Made by a program: the position numbers and the translations under genes | Part shown: in pieces, positions 18,436 to 27,524 of the stretch | Position numbering within the stretch: the first letter of the stretch is position 1 | Layout of the letters: every line of letters begins with the position of its first letter | Notes under the pieces: generated by a model | What the model was told of the DNA's origin: nothing | The model's input: the letters and a program-made list of their open reading frames with translations, nothing else | Databases searched by the model: none | DNA from: CAYWTS01 sp964461265 | Lineage (GTDB): Bacteria > Bacteroidota > Ignavibacteria > Tepidaquicellales > OLB5 | NCBI GenBank assembly: GCA_964461265.1 | Contig: CAYWTS010000005.1 | Location: 36,452-100,451 of the forward strand | Direction: 5' to 3' | Length of the DNA stretch: 64,000 nucleotides

Positions 18436-19767
18436 TTATAGATATTTATGTTCTTTTGCAAATTTTTCTAATTCTTCCCTGAAGTCAGGATGAGCAATGT
18501 TAATAAGGCTTTTTGCCCTTTCCCTGATTGTATAGCCATGTAAATTAGCAACTCCGTACTCGGTTACGACGTAATGAACATCGCCTCGTGAAGTTGTAAC
18601 ACCCGCACCAAGTATTAAATGCGGGACTATCCTTGAAATCGTTCCCTTTTTAGCTGTAGAAGGTAATGCTATGATAGGTTTGCCTCCTTCAGATTTTGCT
18701 GCACCGCGCAGGAAATCAACCTGCCCGCCGAAACCGCTATAAAACATGAAGCCAATCGAATCAGCACAAACCTGTCCGGTCAAGTCAACTTGCAGTGCTG
18801 AATTAATAGCTGTCATTTTATCGTTTCTCGAAATTGTAAAGGGATCATTCACAAATTCAGTCGGTCTGAATTCCACTTCTGGATTATTATCGATGAAATT
18901 GAATACCTTTTTTGTTCCCAGTACAAATGATACAACGATTTTACCGGTCAGTAGTGTTTTCTTTTCACCATTAATGATACCTTTCTCCACTAATGGTATA
19001 ATACCATCAGAAAACATTTCGGTATGTATTCCAAGGTCTTTATGGTTTGTAAGGTAAGAAAGAACTGCATCTGGTATTGCACCTATACCCATCTGGAGCG
19101 TAGCACCGTCTTCGATGAGCCCGGCTACATTTTCGCCAATCTTCCTGTAAACTTCGTTTTCTTCAGGTGTTCTGTCGGGTTCTACCATCGGAAGTTCATT
19201 AAGCGGCGTATCAACTTCAACACAATAATGAAGTTTATCTATATGTATGAAACTGTCTCCATATGTTCTCGGCATCTGGGGATTTATCTGTGCTATAATT
19301 ACTTTTGCAGATTCTGTTGCAGCTTTAGTTGTATCGACTCCACACCCAAAACTGCAGAAGCCGCGTTTATCAGGCCGTGAGAGCTGTACTATTGCTACAT
19401 CCGGTTTAAGGTAGTTTTTTACAAGCCAGGGTACTTCGGAAAGGAATATCGGTGTGAAATCTGCGCGCCCTTCTTTGATTGCATTTCTGGCATTGTTTCC
19501 AATGAAAAATGCATTATGCCTGAAATGCTTTTCCATTCCGGGCATTGTGTATGAAGCATCTCCGACTGCCATCAGGTGGCAAACCTCAACGTCTTCCAGT
19601 TCGTCTTTCCTGTCAGTCATGGCATCTACTACTACCTCAGGGAATGCACAACCTGGGTGTATGTAAACTATATCTCCCGATTTGATAACCTTAACAGCTT
19701 CCTGAGCGCTAACAAACTTTTCAAGGTTCATCAATTTTACTTTTTCACCGGTCTCTTCCAGAAACAT
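18436..19767 (-). CDS. Acetyl-CoA hydrolase/transferase family (4-hydroxybutyrate or butyrate CoA-transferase-like)
   Basis: 443 aa, both halves of the fold present. Visible motifs are GDIVYIHPGCAFPE near the start, MGIGAIPDAVLSYL, and HTEMFSDGIIPLVEKG with the candidate catalytic Glu. The start may be Met13 (MNLEKFVSAQEA). The enzyme moves CoA between acyl-CoA and a free acid such as acetate. With NifJ and VOR below it, it could turn acyl-CoA into acid plus acetyl-CoA for energy. Upstream lies a pair of operator-like dyads shared with the divergent gene. Confidence 0.85.
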   Translation of the reverse strand: MFLEETGEKVKLMNLEKFVSAQEAVKVIKSGDIVYIHPGCAFPEVVVDAMTDRKDELEDVEVCHLMAVGDASYTMPGMEKHFRHNAFFIGNNARNAIKEGRADFTPIFLSEVPWLVKNYLKPDVAIVQLSRPDKRGFCSFGCGVDTTKAATESAKVIIAQINPQMPRTYGDSFIHIDKLHYCVEVDTPLNELPMVEPDRTPEENEVYRKIGENVAGLIEDGATLQMGIGAIPDAVLSYLTNHKDLGIHTEMFSDGIIPLVEKGIINGEKKTLLTGKIVVSFVLGTKKVFNFIDNNPEVEFRPTEFVNDPFTISRNDKMTAINSALQVDLTGQVCADSIGFMFYSGFGGQVDFLRGAAKSEGGKPIIALPSTAKKGTISRIVPHLILGAGVTTSRGDVHYVVTEYGVANLHGYTIRERAKSLINIAHPDFREELEKFAKEHKYL

Positions 19768-19838
19768 TAATCTTCCTTTTTTATATTAATATTTGATATT
19801 ACTTGACAAAAATAACACTGATTTCCAAAATGTTTCAA

Positions 19839-19875
19839 TGATAACTATCACCGCAAAATATGATAATTGTCATAT
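19839..19875. promoter_or_regulatory. Paired operator-like dyads in divergent intergenic region
   Basis: Two 12 bp dyads share the pattern TGATAAYTRTCA: TGATAACTATCA at 19839-19850 and TGATAATTGTCA at 19861-19872, the second embedded in an 18 bp palindrome (19858-19875). Their starts are 22 bp apart, about two helical turns, so a regulator could bind both on one face. They lie between the CoA-transferase gene (minus) and the kinase-like gene (plus). The half-site resembles Fur-type TGATAAT boxes, but the spacing is shorter; the regulator is unknown. Confidence 0.5.
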
Positions 19876-19961
19876 TATTAGTGCATTGTTCTTCGTATGT
19901 TTGTTATGAAATTCATCCTGAATTTTACTACATTTACTTTACAATCCGGGTGCTGATTTAT

Positions 19962-20693
19962 ATGAATGAAACAAAGTATATTGAAATAAGTAAGTCATAT
20001 CTTTACTGCCAGCTGAAGCGGTCTGAAGAGCAAAAAGGCTTGAGTAAAAAACAGCCGCCACTGCCTTTTGTAACAGTTTCAAGAGAAACCGGTTCGGGAG
20101 GAACAACTATTGCGAAGATGCTTGTTGACTACCTTGTTGAGAATGATAAAGATGCTGACTGTCCATGGTCACTTTTCGATAAAAACCTTATACAAAAGGT
20201 TCTTGAAGATAATAAACTTCAGCCTGTAATCGAGAAATTAGTACCCGAAAATAAATTCTCCGAAATACAGGAAGTGTTTGAAGAACTTTTCGGGATGCAT
20301 CCAACAAGACGCGAAATGATTTTTAAGCTTAACCGCTCTATTCAGAAGCTTGCCGAAATGGGGAATACAGTTATTGTTGGAAGGGCAGCAAACGTAATTA
20401 CACATAGATTGATTAATGGTTTTCATATTAGAATAGTCGGCTCGAAAGATAAACGCATTAAACACGTTATGGACTATTATAATTATGATAAAAAGAAAGC
20501 AGAGGAGTTTGTTAAAGAAGAAGACAAAGCAAGACGTGAATTTGTTAAAAAGATCTATGGAGCAGATATCGAAGACCCGCACATGTATAACCTTATTATG
20601 AATACTGATAAAATTTCTTACGAAGATGCAGTTATTATGGTAGGTGTACAAGTACTTAGATTAAAACAAAAACTCAAAGAGATTTACAGATAG
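19962..20693 (+). CDS. Cytidylate kinase-like protein
   Basis: 243 aa from the ATG at 19962. An upstream in-frame ATG at 19860 lies inside the operator dyads and would add an unlikely hydrophobic leader. The nucleotide-binding loop reads VSRETGSGGTTIAK near residue 36, followed by VIVGRAANVIT and IRIVGSKDKRIKHV, matching the cytidylate-kinase-like family 2. These P-loop proteins are poorly characterised; some occur with CoA or sulfur genes. It is transcribed away from the CoA-transferase gene. Confidence 0.78.
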   Translation: MNETKYIEISKSYLYCQLKRSEEQKGLSKKQPPLPFVTVSRETGSGGTTIAKMLVDYLVENDKDADCPWSLFDKNLIQKVLEDNKLQPVIEKLVPENKFSEIQEVFEELFGMHPTRREMIFKLNRSIQKLAEMGNTVIVGRAANVITHRLINGFHIRIVGSKDKRIKHVMDYYNYDKKKAEEFVKEEDKARREFVKKIYGADIEDPHMYNLIMNTDKISYEDAVIMVGVQVLRLKQKLKEIYR

Positions 20694-20847
20694 GTCTATA
20701 GGAACTGAAAAATACTTACCATTGAGCCATTTTTAAACAGTTTAGTAAATGCTTCCCTTTGGTAATGAATAATTTAATAGTTTTTTATTCCATTAACATA
20801 ATTTAATTTCGAAAACTTAATAAAAATTAATAGGAGAACATAAATTT

Positions 20848-21975
20848 ATGTCCGATAAAAAAGCCGACCTGGCAGGTCCGGGTATCAGCACTTATGAAGA
20901 GGTTGAGAAGATTCTTCCAACTGGTTATAATTCAATTCTTGATAAAAAAGAAACACAGAGAGCAATATATGCTGTAAAGGATTACATCGAAAAAAATCTC
21001 TGTAAAGAACTTAACCTGATTATGGTCCAGGTTCCGCTTATAGTGGATAAGGAAAGCGGTGTTAACGATAACCTTGACCGCGACGGTTCTCGCACACCTG
21101 TGGATTTCCCATGCGGGCTTGGTATAAGCCCGCGTATAACAGCACAGGTGGTGCAGGCCGCAACTAAATGGAAACGTCCTGCACTTAAACAGTTTAACTG
21201 TGATGTTGGAGAAGGTATTAATACCGATATGCGGGCAGTGCGTAAAGATTATTTCCTCGACCATGACCACAGCTCGTATGTTGACCAGTGGGACTGGGAA
21301 CGCGTAATAACAACCGACCAGCGTAACCTTGCATTCCTTAAAGATATAGTACGGAAAATCTGGAAAGTAATTACAGGAGCTGAAGAGCATGTTCAGCAAA
21401 TGTTCCCCAAGCTGAAAGACCCAAGATATCCCAATCTTCCAAAGGAACTTGAGTTTTTCCACGCAGAAGAGATATTAGAAATGTATCCGGACCTGCCCCG
21501 TAAGCAGCGGGAAACCCAGATATTGCAGAAACATCCCGCTATTTTTATAATAGGTATTGGGTGGGTACTAAAAGATGGTTATCCTCATGAAATGCGTGCT
21601 GCAGATTATGATGACTGGGTTACCGATACTTCTAAAGAAACAGGAAAAGATACACACGGTTTGAATGGAGATATTCTGGTTTGGAACCATGTAACTAAAC
21701 GCCGTCACGAGCTTACGTCGATGGGTATCCGTGTTACAAAGGAAACCCTTCTGAAACAGCTTGAATTATCGAACCTTATGCATTACAAAGATTTACCGTA
21801 TCACCAGGCTATACTTAACGATGAAATTCCGTTAAGTATAGGAGGAGGAATCGGACAAGCAAGAACTCAGATGCTGCTGTTACGCAAAGCTCACCTCGGT
21901 GAAGTTACCGTAACAGTCTGGCCGAAACAACTGAAAGAAATCTGTGCAAAGAAAAATATTTTTGTGCTTGAGTAA
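20848..21975 (+). CDS. asnA: Aspartate-ammonia ligase (asparagine synthetase A)
   Basis: 375 aa, longer than the 330 aa E. coli protein. Recognisable blocks are QVPLIVDKESGVNDNL, DFPCGLGIS, KWKRPAL, SSYVDQWDWERV, ADYDDWVTDTS, LNGDILVWN, SSMGIRV-like TSMGIRV and IGGGIGQARTQMLLL. The fold is related to class II aminoacyl-tRNA synthetases. It forms asparagine from aspartate, ammonia and ATP in the cytosol. AGGAG at about 20831 is a good ribosome site. It is convergent with the GltS-like operon, so nitrogen assimilation functions meet here. Confidence 0.93.
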   Translation: MSDKKADLAGPGISTYEEVEKILPTGYNSILDKKETQRAIYAVKDYIEKNLCKELNLIMVQVPLIVDKESGVNDNLDRDGSRTPVDFPCGLGISPRITAQVVQAATKWKRPALKQFNCDVGEGINTDMRAVRKDYFLDHDHSSYVDQWDWERVITTDQRNLAFLKDIVRKIWKVITGAEEHVQQMFPKLKDPRYPNLPKELEFFHAEEILEMYPDLPRKQRETQILQKHPAIFIIGIGWVLKDGYPHEMRAADYDDWVTDTSKETGKDTHGLNGDILVWNHVTKRRHELTSMGIRVTKETLLKQLELSNLMHYKDLPYHQAILNDEIPLSIGGGIGQARTQMLLLRKAHLGEVTVTVWPKQLKEICAKKNIFVLE

Positions 21976-21999
21976 CAGAGGTCAGAAATTATTATTTTT

Positions 22000-22022
22000 G
22001 AACAAGGGGTCGATGACCCCTT
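22000..22022. repeat. Short palindrome at the left edge of MITE copy 2
   Basis: AAGGGGTC, a 3 bp loop and GACCCCTT form a perfect hairpin (22004-22022), preceded by GAACA. The stretch GAACAAGGGG recurs in reverse at about 51179-51190. It occupies the place where the left terminal repeat of the neighbouring MITE-like element should be. Confidence 0.5.
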
Positions 22023-22030
22023 ATTTATTA

Positions 22031-22141
22031 TTTTTGTATCCGCAGCCTTAATGGGCTGCGTTGCAATTTTCTTGCATAATCGCAACTATGAAAGTTGCGG
22101 TTACAGTTTTTTTGCAGGAAAACTGCCTTTTGAGACAGCCC
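22031..22141. mobile_element. MITE-like palindromic element, copy 2 (left end lost)
   Basis: Related to copy 1 in reverse orientation. It begins at TTTTTGTATCCGCAGCC and ends with CTTTTGAGACAGCCC (22127-22141). The left terminal repeat is missing. Stem CGCAGCC / GGCTGCG (22041-22060) corresponds to CGCAACC / GGTTGCG in copy 3, a compensatory change. The inner hairpin CGCAACT / AGTTGCG (22081-22099) is identical to the other copies. It sits between the convergent asnA and GltS-like genes. Confidence 0.7.
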
Positions 22142-22243
22142 CTTATTTATTTTATGTTGGTATTGTTTTATAAACACATTACGTATCATAAATTCAGTCA
22201 GTTAAGGGCATGTATAGTATATAAAAGTCTTGCATAAACAAAA

Positions 22244-22272
22244 ACCTGACAGGTATTAATAACCAGTCAGGT
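22244..22272. terminator. Hairpin between convergent genes, possible bidirectional terminator
   Basis: ACCTGAC at 22244-22250 pairs with GTCAGGT at 22266-22272, and GGT / ACC inside lengthens the stem; the loop is ATTAAT-like. It is preceded by an A-run on the plus strand, which is a U-run for the minus-strand transcript. It lies 36 bp after the stop of the GltS-like gene, so it most likely ends that operon. Confidence 0.6.
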
Positions 22273-22307
22273 CTGCTAGTTTATCTAAATCCTATATGAA
22301 ATTATTA

Positions 22308-23891
22308 TTAGAAATTCAAAATTTCATCAACCTCTTTTTTATCACAGTCCATTATATAGTTGATACCGCTGATTTCAGCAGCATCTTTAGTTAATGCTGC
22401 AATATCATTTCTTTCAATCAAATCGACTGCAAATTTCCTGCTTCCGCACATTAATTGTTTCAAGCCCTGTGCAAGCCTTTCATAATATGTAAATAAACCA
22501 ATTGCACCGGGGGGAATCCTTTCAAATTCCTTATCACCTAATTCTTTACGCAGATGGTTGGATGTAACAAATATCTCATCGATTGTATTTCCGAATCTTT
22601 CAACATACACAGGAAGTTCACCTGTTTCAATCGCTTTACCTATAGTTTTACCGACCATGGCTGCTGCTATGGGGCTGCGTGCCATACCAATTAACTTCAC
22701 AAAAGGAGCTCCCAGTGCCAGCCCTTTAAAAATCTGGTCTTCGAAAGTAAATCCGCCTGCAAGCGCGAGTGTAGGGATATATTTACCTCTATCTGAAAGC
22801 TGTTTGGCATATTTATACAGTAGTGAATGTAATTCTACAACTGGAACACCCCACTCGTTCATCATACGCCAGGGGCTCATACCGGTACCGCCTCCAGCAC
22901 CATCAACTGTGAGGAGATCAATTTTATATTTTGAAGCATAAGTAATTGCTCTCGCAAGATCGGCGGGCCGGTATGCCCCTGTTTTTAAGAAAATGTATTT
23001 TGCTCCTGCTTTACGCAGTTCATCGACTCTTTTAGCAAATGATTCTTCGGTTACCATTCCTACACGTGAGTGTCTTTCAAACTCTTTAAAAGTTCCGCGT
23101 TCAAAAGCATTAATTACATCCGGATCGGTCGGATTTGGTAAAACTATATAACCTTTTTCATAAAGCATCTGTGCTTTCTTCAGGCTTTTAATCTTAACTT
23201 CACCTCCTATATCCTTTGCACCCTGACCCCATTTGAGTTCTACGATTTCAACACCTAGCTTGTCGATTGCATATTCCTGCACACCGAGCCTTGTATCCTC
23301 GATATTTGCCTGTACAATAATAGCACCATAACCGTCTCTCTGGTAATCTTTAAACAGATTTACGCGGCGTTTTAAATCAACTGTATCTACTACCTTGCCA
23401 TCTTTAATTACAGACTGCACGTCCATACCTGCAACGTTTTCGCCAATTGTTAATCCTGTTCCAGCAAGTGCTGACCCTATGGCAAGACCTTCCCAGTTAT
23501 TTTTCGCTATATCGGTTGAACCTATACCGGGAATTATCCACGGATAGCGGAACTTAATTTTCTTATCGTGTCCGAAATGAACTTCCAGGTTTACAGCGGG
23601 AAAAATTGCCTTATCACTGTCTGCTTCAACTCCGTGTGCTCCGACTGCCGTACCCATTATACTGAAATGCGAATAATCTACAGGATAATCTTTTTCGGCT
23701 GCAGTTGTAATTACGCCGAAAGGCTGCGGATAAATAACCTCATGGCCGCGAAATGCCGATTTGCCTATCTCGCACATACCTATGCAGCCGTCAACACACG
23801 TTACACACATTCCCGATATCGGTGTAATTGAGCCATCGGTTCTGTTTTTGGTTAAAGTTGCTGCTGAAGAATTTATTCTGGTAAATGACAT
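22308..23891 (-). CDS. FMN-binding glutamate synthase-like protein (GltS family, no amidotransferase domain)
   Basis: 527 aa. N-terminal Cys cluster CVTCVDGCIGMCEIGKS (residues 29-45) followed by YPQPFGVITTA. Then comes the FMN/2-oxoglutarate barrel of glutamate synthase: LKWGQGAKDIGGEVK, LLTVDGAGGGTGMSPWRM, and ALAGGF near residue 380. The glutaminase domain of classical GltB is absent, so it cannot make its own ammonia from glutamine. It is the last gene after NuoE-, NuoF- and HoxU-like subunits, 21 bp downstream, which would feed it electrons from NADH. The family is widespread in anaerobes; I know of no settled function. Confidence 0.85.
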   Translation of the reverse strand: MSFTRINSSAATLTKNRTDGSITPISGMCVTCVDGCIGMCEIGKSAFRGHEVIYPQPFGVITTAAEKDYPVDYSHFSIMGTAVGAHGVEADSDKAIFPAVNLEVHFGHDKKIKFRYPWIIPGIGSTDIAKNNWEGLAIGSALAGTGLTIGENVAGMDVQSVIKDGKVVDTVDLKRRVNLFKDYQRDGYGAIIVQANIEDTRLGVQEYAIDKLGVEIVELKWGQGAKDIGGEVKIKSLKKAQMLYEKGYIVLPNPTDPDVINAFERGTFKEFERHSRVGMVTEESFAKRVDELRKAGAKYIFLKTGAYRPADLARAITYASKYKIDLLTVDGAGGGTGMSPWRMMNEWGVPVVELHSLLYKYAKQLSDRGKYIPTLALAGGFTFEDQIFKGLALGAPFVKLIGMARSPIAAAMVGKTIGKAIETGELPVYVERFGNTIDEIFVTSNHLRKELGDKEFERIPPGAIGLFTYYERLAQGLKQLMCGSRKFAVDLIERNDIAALTKDAAEISGINYIMDCDKKEVDEILNF

Positions 23892-23912
23892 TATATTTTC
23901 TCCTTATTTTTT

Positions 23913-24593
23913 TTAATTTTCTTTATTGATTTCACAAGCGACACATGGTGACATATAACACATCATGTCGTCAAATTTTTCTATTTCAATGCAAGGTGGG
24001 CTTAAATTTGCACACCCGCCACATATTGCTTTTTCAGGTTCTGTATAAGTACATCGTAGCCCGCATGCAGGACAAACATATATACACCCGCCGCACAATC
24101 TGCAGATCTCCGATTTTTTATCGAATGGCGTTCCAATGCTTCTGTTTTCTCCCCGTCCGCGAAAGCCAATTGCCTTTGCCATCATTTGTTCTTTGCATAT
24201 TCTAACACATAAACCGCACATAATACAATCTTCATATTCCTGTCTGAATCTCTGCTTAATAACGTTATGGGCTGAGGCAAGGTCCTGTATTATTTTGGAT
24301 TGCGGGCACGAAGCGAGTAAAAGTTCAAGTATCATCTTTCTTGTATTTACAACCCTTGTTGAAGCAGTTCTTACTTTCATCCCTTCTTCAACCGGATATG
24401 TACACGATGAAACTAATTTTGTGTTAGGTTCTTCACCAATTTCCACCACACAAAGTCTGCATGCTCCATAGGGTGTCAGTCCTTCCATATGACACAATGT
24501 TGGAATAGGAAACCCATAAAACCGTGCTGCCTCAAGTATAGTTGATCCGTCTTCTACCGAGACTTTTAAACCATTTAAAGTTAGATTTATCAT
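23913..24593 (-). CDS. HoxU/NuoG-N-like iron-sulfur subunit
   Basis: 226 aa. A [2Fe-2S] domain comes first (ligands in LCHMEGLTPYGACRLC and, further on, SSCTYPVE). Two [4Fe-4S] motifs follow: CIMCGLCVRICKE and CRLCGGCIYVCPA. The tail carries more cysteines (CGGCANLSPPC, CYMSPCVAC), enough for an extra cluster. It lacks the H-cluster domain of [FeFe] hydrogenase and the molybdopterin domain of formate dehydrogenase. It would carry electrons between the NuoF-like flavoprotein and the GltS-like protein (inference). It starts 20 bp after the NuoF-like gene. Confidence 0.85.
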   Translation of the reverse strand: MINLTLNGLKVSVEDGSTILEAARFYGFPIPTLCHMEGLTPYGACRLCVVEIGEEPNTKLVSSCTYPVEEGMKVRTASTRVVNTRKMILELLLASCPQSKIIQDLASAHNVIKQRFRQEYEDCIMCGLCVRICKEQMMAKAIGFRGRGENRSIGTPFDKKSEICRLCGGCIYVCPACGLRCTYTEPEKAICGGCANLSPPCIEIEKFDDMMCYMSPCVACEINKEN

Positions 24594-24613
24594 TGTGTTA
24601 ATACTATAGAATT

Positions 24614-26464
24614 TTATATTGTACTTACCGCATCAAATTTACAAACACTTATACAAGACCCGCATTTGATGCAACGTGCTGTATCAATTACCAGCCTTTC
24701 TTTCTTCTTGCCTATAATTGCATTTTCAGGACATATCCTCTGGCATACGAGACACCCGTTGCAATTTTCATTGATATAGTATGTAATTAGCTCTTTACAT
24801 ACTCCGGCAGGGCAAATTTTATTTTCGATGTGTTCATGATATTCATCCTTAAAATAGCGTAATGTGGAAAGCACAGGATTTGAAGCTGTTTGTCCCAAGC
24901 CGCACATAGTTGTGTCTTTTACTACGTTTGCAAGCTCTTCGAGCAAGTCTAAATGTTCTTCAGTACCTTTACCTGCCGATATATCGTCAAGTATTTCATA
25001 CATACGCTGAGTTCCCTTCCGGCATGTGAAACATTTACCGCAGGATTCATCTTTCAGAAAATTCATAAAATATTTTGCCACATCAACCATGCATGTTTTT
25101 TCATCCATTACTATCATTCCGCCTGAACCCATAATGGAACCGGCTTCTGCAAGACTGTCATAATTAATTGGCAGATCAAATAATTTTTCCGGAATGCAGC
25201 CTCCTGAAGGTCCGCCGGTTTGTACTGCCTTTATTTTTGCTTTACTCGATGAACCGTTTCCTATGTCATATATTATTTCATTTATCGTCATACCCATAGG
25301 AATTTCCACAAGCCCAGTGTTTTTTACCTTACCAACCAAGCTGAATATTTTTGTCCCTGAGTTGTTTTTTACACCAGTTTTAGCAAATTCTGTACCGCCC
25401 TTTTTTATTATAAGAGGTATATTTGCCCACGTTTCAACATTATTTATCAGTGTAGGTTTTCCGTTTATTCCTTTCTGCACAGGATAGGGCGGTCGTTGTG
25501 TTGGCTCACCCATCTTTCCTTCGATTGATTTCATTAATGCTGTTTCTTCACCGCATACAAATGCACCGGCTCCTCTTACCAGGGTAATATCAAATGAAAA
25601 ACCTGATCCAAGTATATTTTGGCCGAGAAAACCATGGGCATAGGCTTGTCTTAACGCAATTGTCAGATGTTTAATTGCAAGCGGGTACTCATTGCGGACA
25701 TATACCGCTCCTTCGGTTGCGCCTGTAGCGTATGCGCCTATAATCATACCTTCAATAATGCTGTGAGGATTACCTTCAAGGACGCTCCTATCCATATAAG
25801 CGCCGGGGTCACCTTCGTCAGCATTACACACAACAAACTTTCCTGAGTTGTTTTTTTGATTCTGCAGCAGTTCCCATTTTTTACCTGTCGGGAAACCAGC
25901 ACCGCCTCTACCTCTGATATTAGATTTTTTTACTTCATCAACTACACGGGCAGGGGTTGAATTTTCAAGAACATCTACTAGAGAGGAATAACCGCCGTTT
26001 TCGATGTAATTGTAAATTCTGATTGGATCTATCTTTTCATTTTGAGAAAGGATTGACCTGTCCTGCTTCTTAAAAAAAGGGATATCGTTTTGCTTTTCTA
26101 TTACTTCATTTGTAACAGGGTCTTTATACAACAGCTCTTTAACAACTGTACCTTTCAGGGTTGCATCTATTATTCGTATCATGTTACGCTGTGTGATTTT
26201 CGGATAAAAAGTTCCCTGGGGTTCTATGAGTACCGAGGGTTCCATTTCGCAAAAACCATGACAACCGGTAATCCTCAGGTTAATTTTACCAGCTAAACCT
26301 TTTAAAAGAATTTCTTTTTTTGCGATACGGATTAAATCATTGGCTCCGCTTGCCTGACCGCAAGTACCAGCCGGTATGACTATTGTTGAAAGGTATTCAT
26401 CTTTATTATTTTCTAGAAGGTTTTTTAATTTTCTGAAATCATTGAATGATACAAGTTTCTCCAT
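24614..26464 (-). CDS. NuoF-like NADH-binding flavoprotein (HydB/HndC type)
   Basis: 616 aa in four parts: a thioredoxin-like [2Fe-2S] domain (GTCGQASG, TGCHGFCEMEP; residues 30-80); the NADH/FMN core with RGRGGAGFPTGKKW near 183; the cluster motif SCGKCFTCRKG followed by TTMCGLGQ; and a C-terminal 2[4Fe-4S] domain (CNGCLVCQRICPE, CIKCGSCISVCK). This layout equals HydB of electron-bifurcating hydrogenases rather than plain NuoF. It oxidises or reduces NAD(H). The operon has no hydrogenase subunit; its partner appears to be the GltS-like protein. Confidence 0.9.
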   Translation of the reverse strand: MEKLVSFNDFRKLKNLLENNKDEYLSTIVIPAGTCGQASGANDLIRIAKKEILLKGLAGKINLRITGCHGFCEMEPSVLIEPQGTFYPKITQRNMIRIIDATLKGTVVKELLYKDPVTNEVIEKQNDIPFFKKQDRSILSQNEKIDPIRIYNYIENGGYSSLVDVLENSTPARVVDEVKKSNIRGRGGAGFPTGKKWELLQNQKNNSGKFVVCNADEGDPGAYMDRSVLEGNPHSIIEGMIIGAYATGATEGAVYVRNEYPLAIKHLTIALRQAYAHGFLGQNILGSGFSFDITLVRGAGAFVCGEETALMKSIEGKMGEPTQRPPYPVQKGINGKPTLINNVETWANIPLIIKKGGTEFAKTGVKNNSGTKIFSLVGKVKNTGLVEIPMGMTINEIIYDIGNGSSSKAKIKAVQTGGPSGGCIPEKLFDLPINYDSLAEAGSIMGSGGMIVMDEKTCMVDVAKYFMNFLKDESCGKCFTCRKGTQRMYEILDDISAGKGTEEHLDLLEELANVVKDTTMCGLGQTASNPVLSTLRYFKDEYHEHIENKICPAGVCKELITYYINENCNGCLVCQRICPENAIIGKKKERLVIDTARCIKCGSCISVCKFDAVSTI

Positions 26465-26513
26465 AAATCGTCGGGGTTTATAAATTCTTATTTATTATGA
26501 TCAGTGCTTAATA

Positions 26514-27473
26514 TTAAATGTTTACTCCGTTTAGGTCAAGCATATGCGATTTGCAGCCTTTCCGGGAACATACCTGGATTATCCCGCTGCCTTTTATTAT
26601 CATAGGTACTAATGGTGCGTTACATATTGCACAAGATGAAGCTCCTATCAATTCGGCATGGCAATGCGGGCAAAAGAAATTTACAACTGTGCTTTTTGGA
26701 ATATCGTATTCTGACTTAATATTATAACTTCCGTATAAACTTGATAGTCTTAACCAACCGTGATTTCCGTTAAATGACATGGTTACTTTTATCGAAGGAT
26801 GTTCATCTATTAAAAATTGAGGGTCCATAAGACTATGGTTGCACCGCGGACAGTTTGCTTCGATCGGTATAACACGCTGGTCATTAATATCTACTGTATC
26901 TATTCCTTTCCGGGCTTGTGTAATTATCTTGGAAACCTGCCCCGTATTAACATTCGAAAAATAATGACCGTCTACCACTACAATAGGACCTAATGCACAT
27001 GCTCCGAGACAATTTACATGTTCAAGAGAAAAATCACCGTCCGGTGTCATACCTCCGGATTCGATTTTTAACTGCCTTTCAAACTCTGATTTAATAATCG
27101 GTCCACGCCTGACATGGCAGGCTGTGCCAAGACATACTGAGATTTGATGCCTGCCCTTGGGCTTTAGCCTGAAAAAGCGGTAGAATGTAACTATTCCGTA
27201 TAAATCGACAAGTGAACAGCCTGTTTTTTCGGAAACTTTCCTTAATTCCTTTTCGGGAAGATAACCGTATTTATTCTGAATTTCTTCAAGAATAGCTATA
27301 AGGCTTCCTGCTTTATCGGTACGTTTTTGTAGAATTTCTATTACAACCGAGTCGTCAAACTCTTCACAGAAGAAAACCGGACGCTTAAAGCCTGTTCTGT
27401 CTGAACATATCTTCAAACTTACACAGGTTGTGCATAAGTCGTTATATTCTGATTCATTACCTGTCATGATCAT
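26514..27473 (-). CDS. NuoE-like [2Fe-2S] subunit with added Cys4 and zinc-ribbon modules
   Basis: 319 aa, about twice the usual NuoE length. Residues 14-39 form a Cys4 module (C14, C17, C23, C36 followed by EEFD) with the same spacing as the small upstream protein. Residues 50-190 are the NuoE domain with ligands CLGTAC and CLGAC. The C-terminal third has rubredoxin- or zinc-ribbon-like pairs: CPRCNHSL, CPHCHAEL, CAICNAPL and a final CSRKGC. NuoE/HydC proteins dock on the NuoF-like flavoprotein, encoded 49 bp downstream. The extra modules are unusual and may add metal sites or regulation. Confidence 0.85.
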   Translation of the reverse strand: MIMTGNESEYNDLCTTCVSLKICSDRTGFKRPVFFCEEFDDSVVIEILQKRTDKAGSLIAILEEIQNKYGYLPEKELRKVSEKTGCSLVDLYGIVTFYRFFRLKPKGRHQISVCLGTACHVRRGPIIKSEFERQLKIESGGMTPDGDFSLEHVNCLGACALGPIVVVDGHYFSNVNTGQVSKIITQARKGIDTVDINDQRVIPIEANCPRCNHSLMDPQFLIDEHPSIKVTMSFNGNHGWLRLSSLYGSYNIKSEYDIPKSTVVNFFCPHCHAELIGASSCAICNAPLVPMIIKGSGIIQVCSRKGCKSHMLDLNGVNI

Positions 27474-27524
27474 GAATGTTCTAATTAATATTTAAGTTGG
27501 ATAATCGATTTGTTGATGGTTTGT

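Noticed and set aside
20932..21462. Open frame of 176 codons on the minus strand
   Set aside because: Antisense to asnA, which has clear family motifs throughout.
23913..26464. Calling the operon an [FeFe] hydrogenase or formate dehydrogenase
   Set aside because: No H-cluster motifs and no molybdopterin subunit occur; the only candidate terminal subunit is the GltS-like protein.
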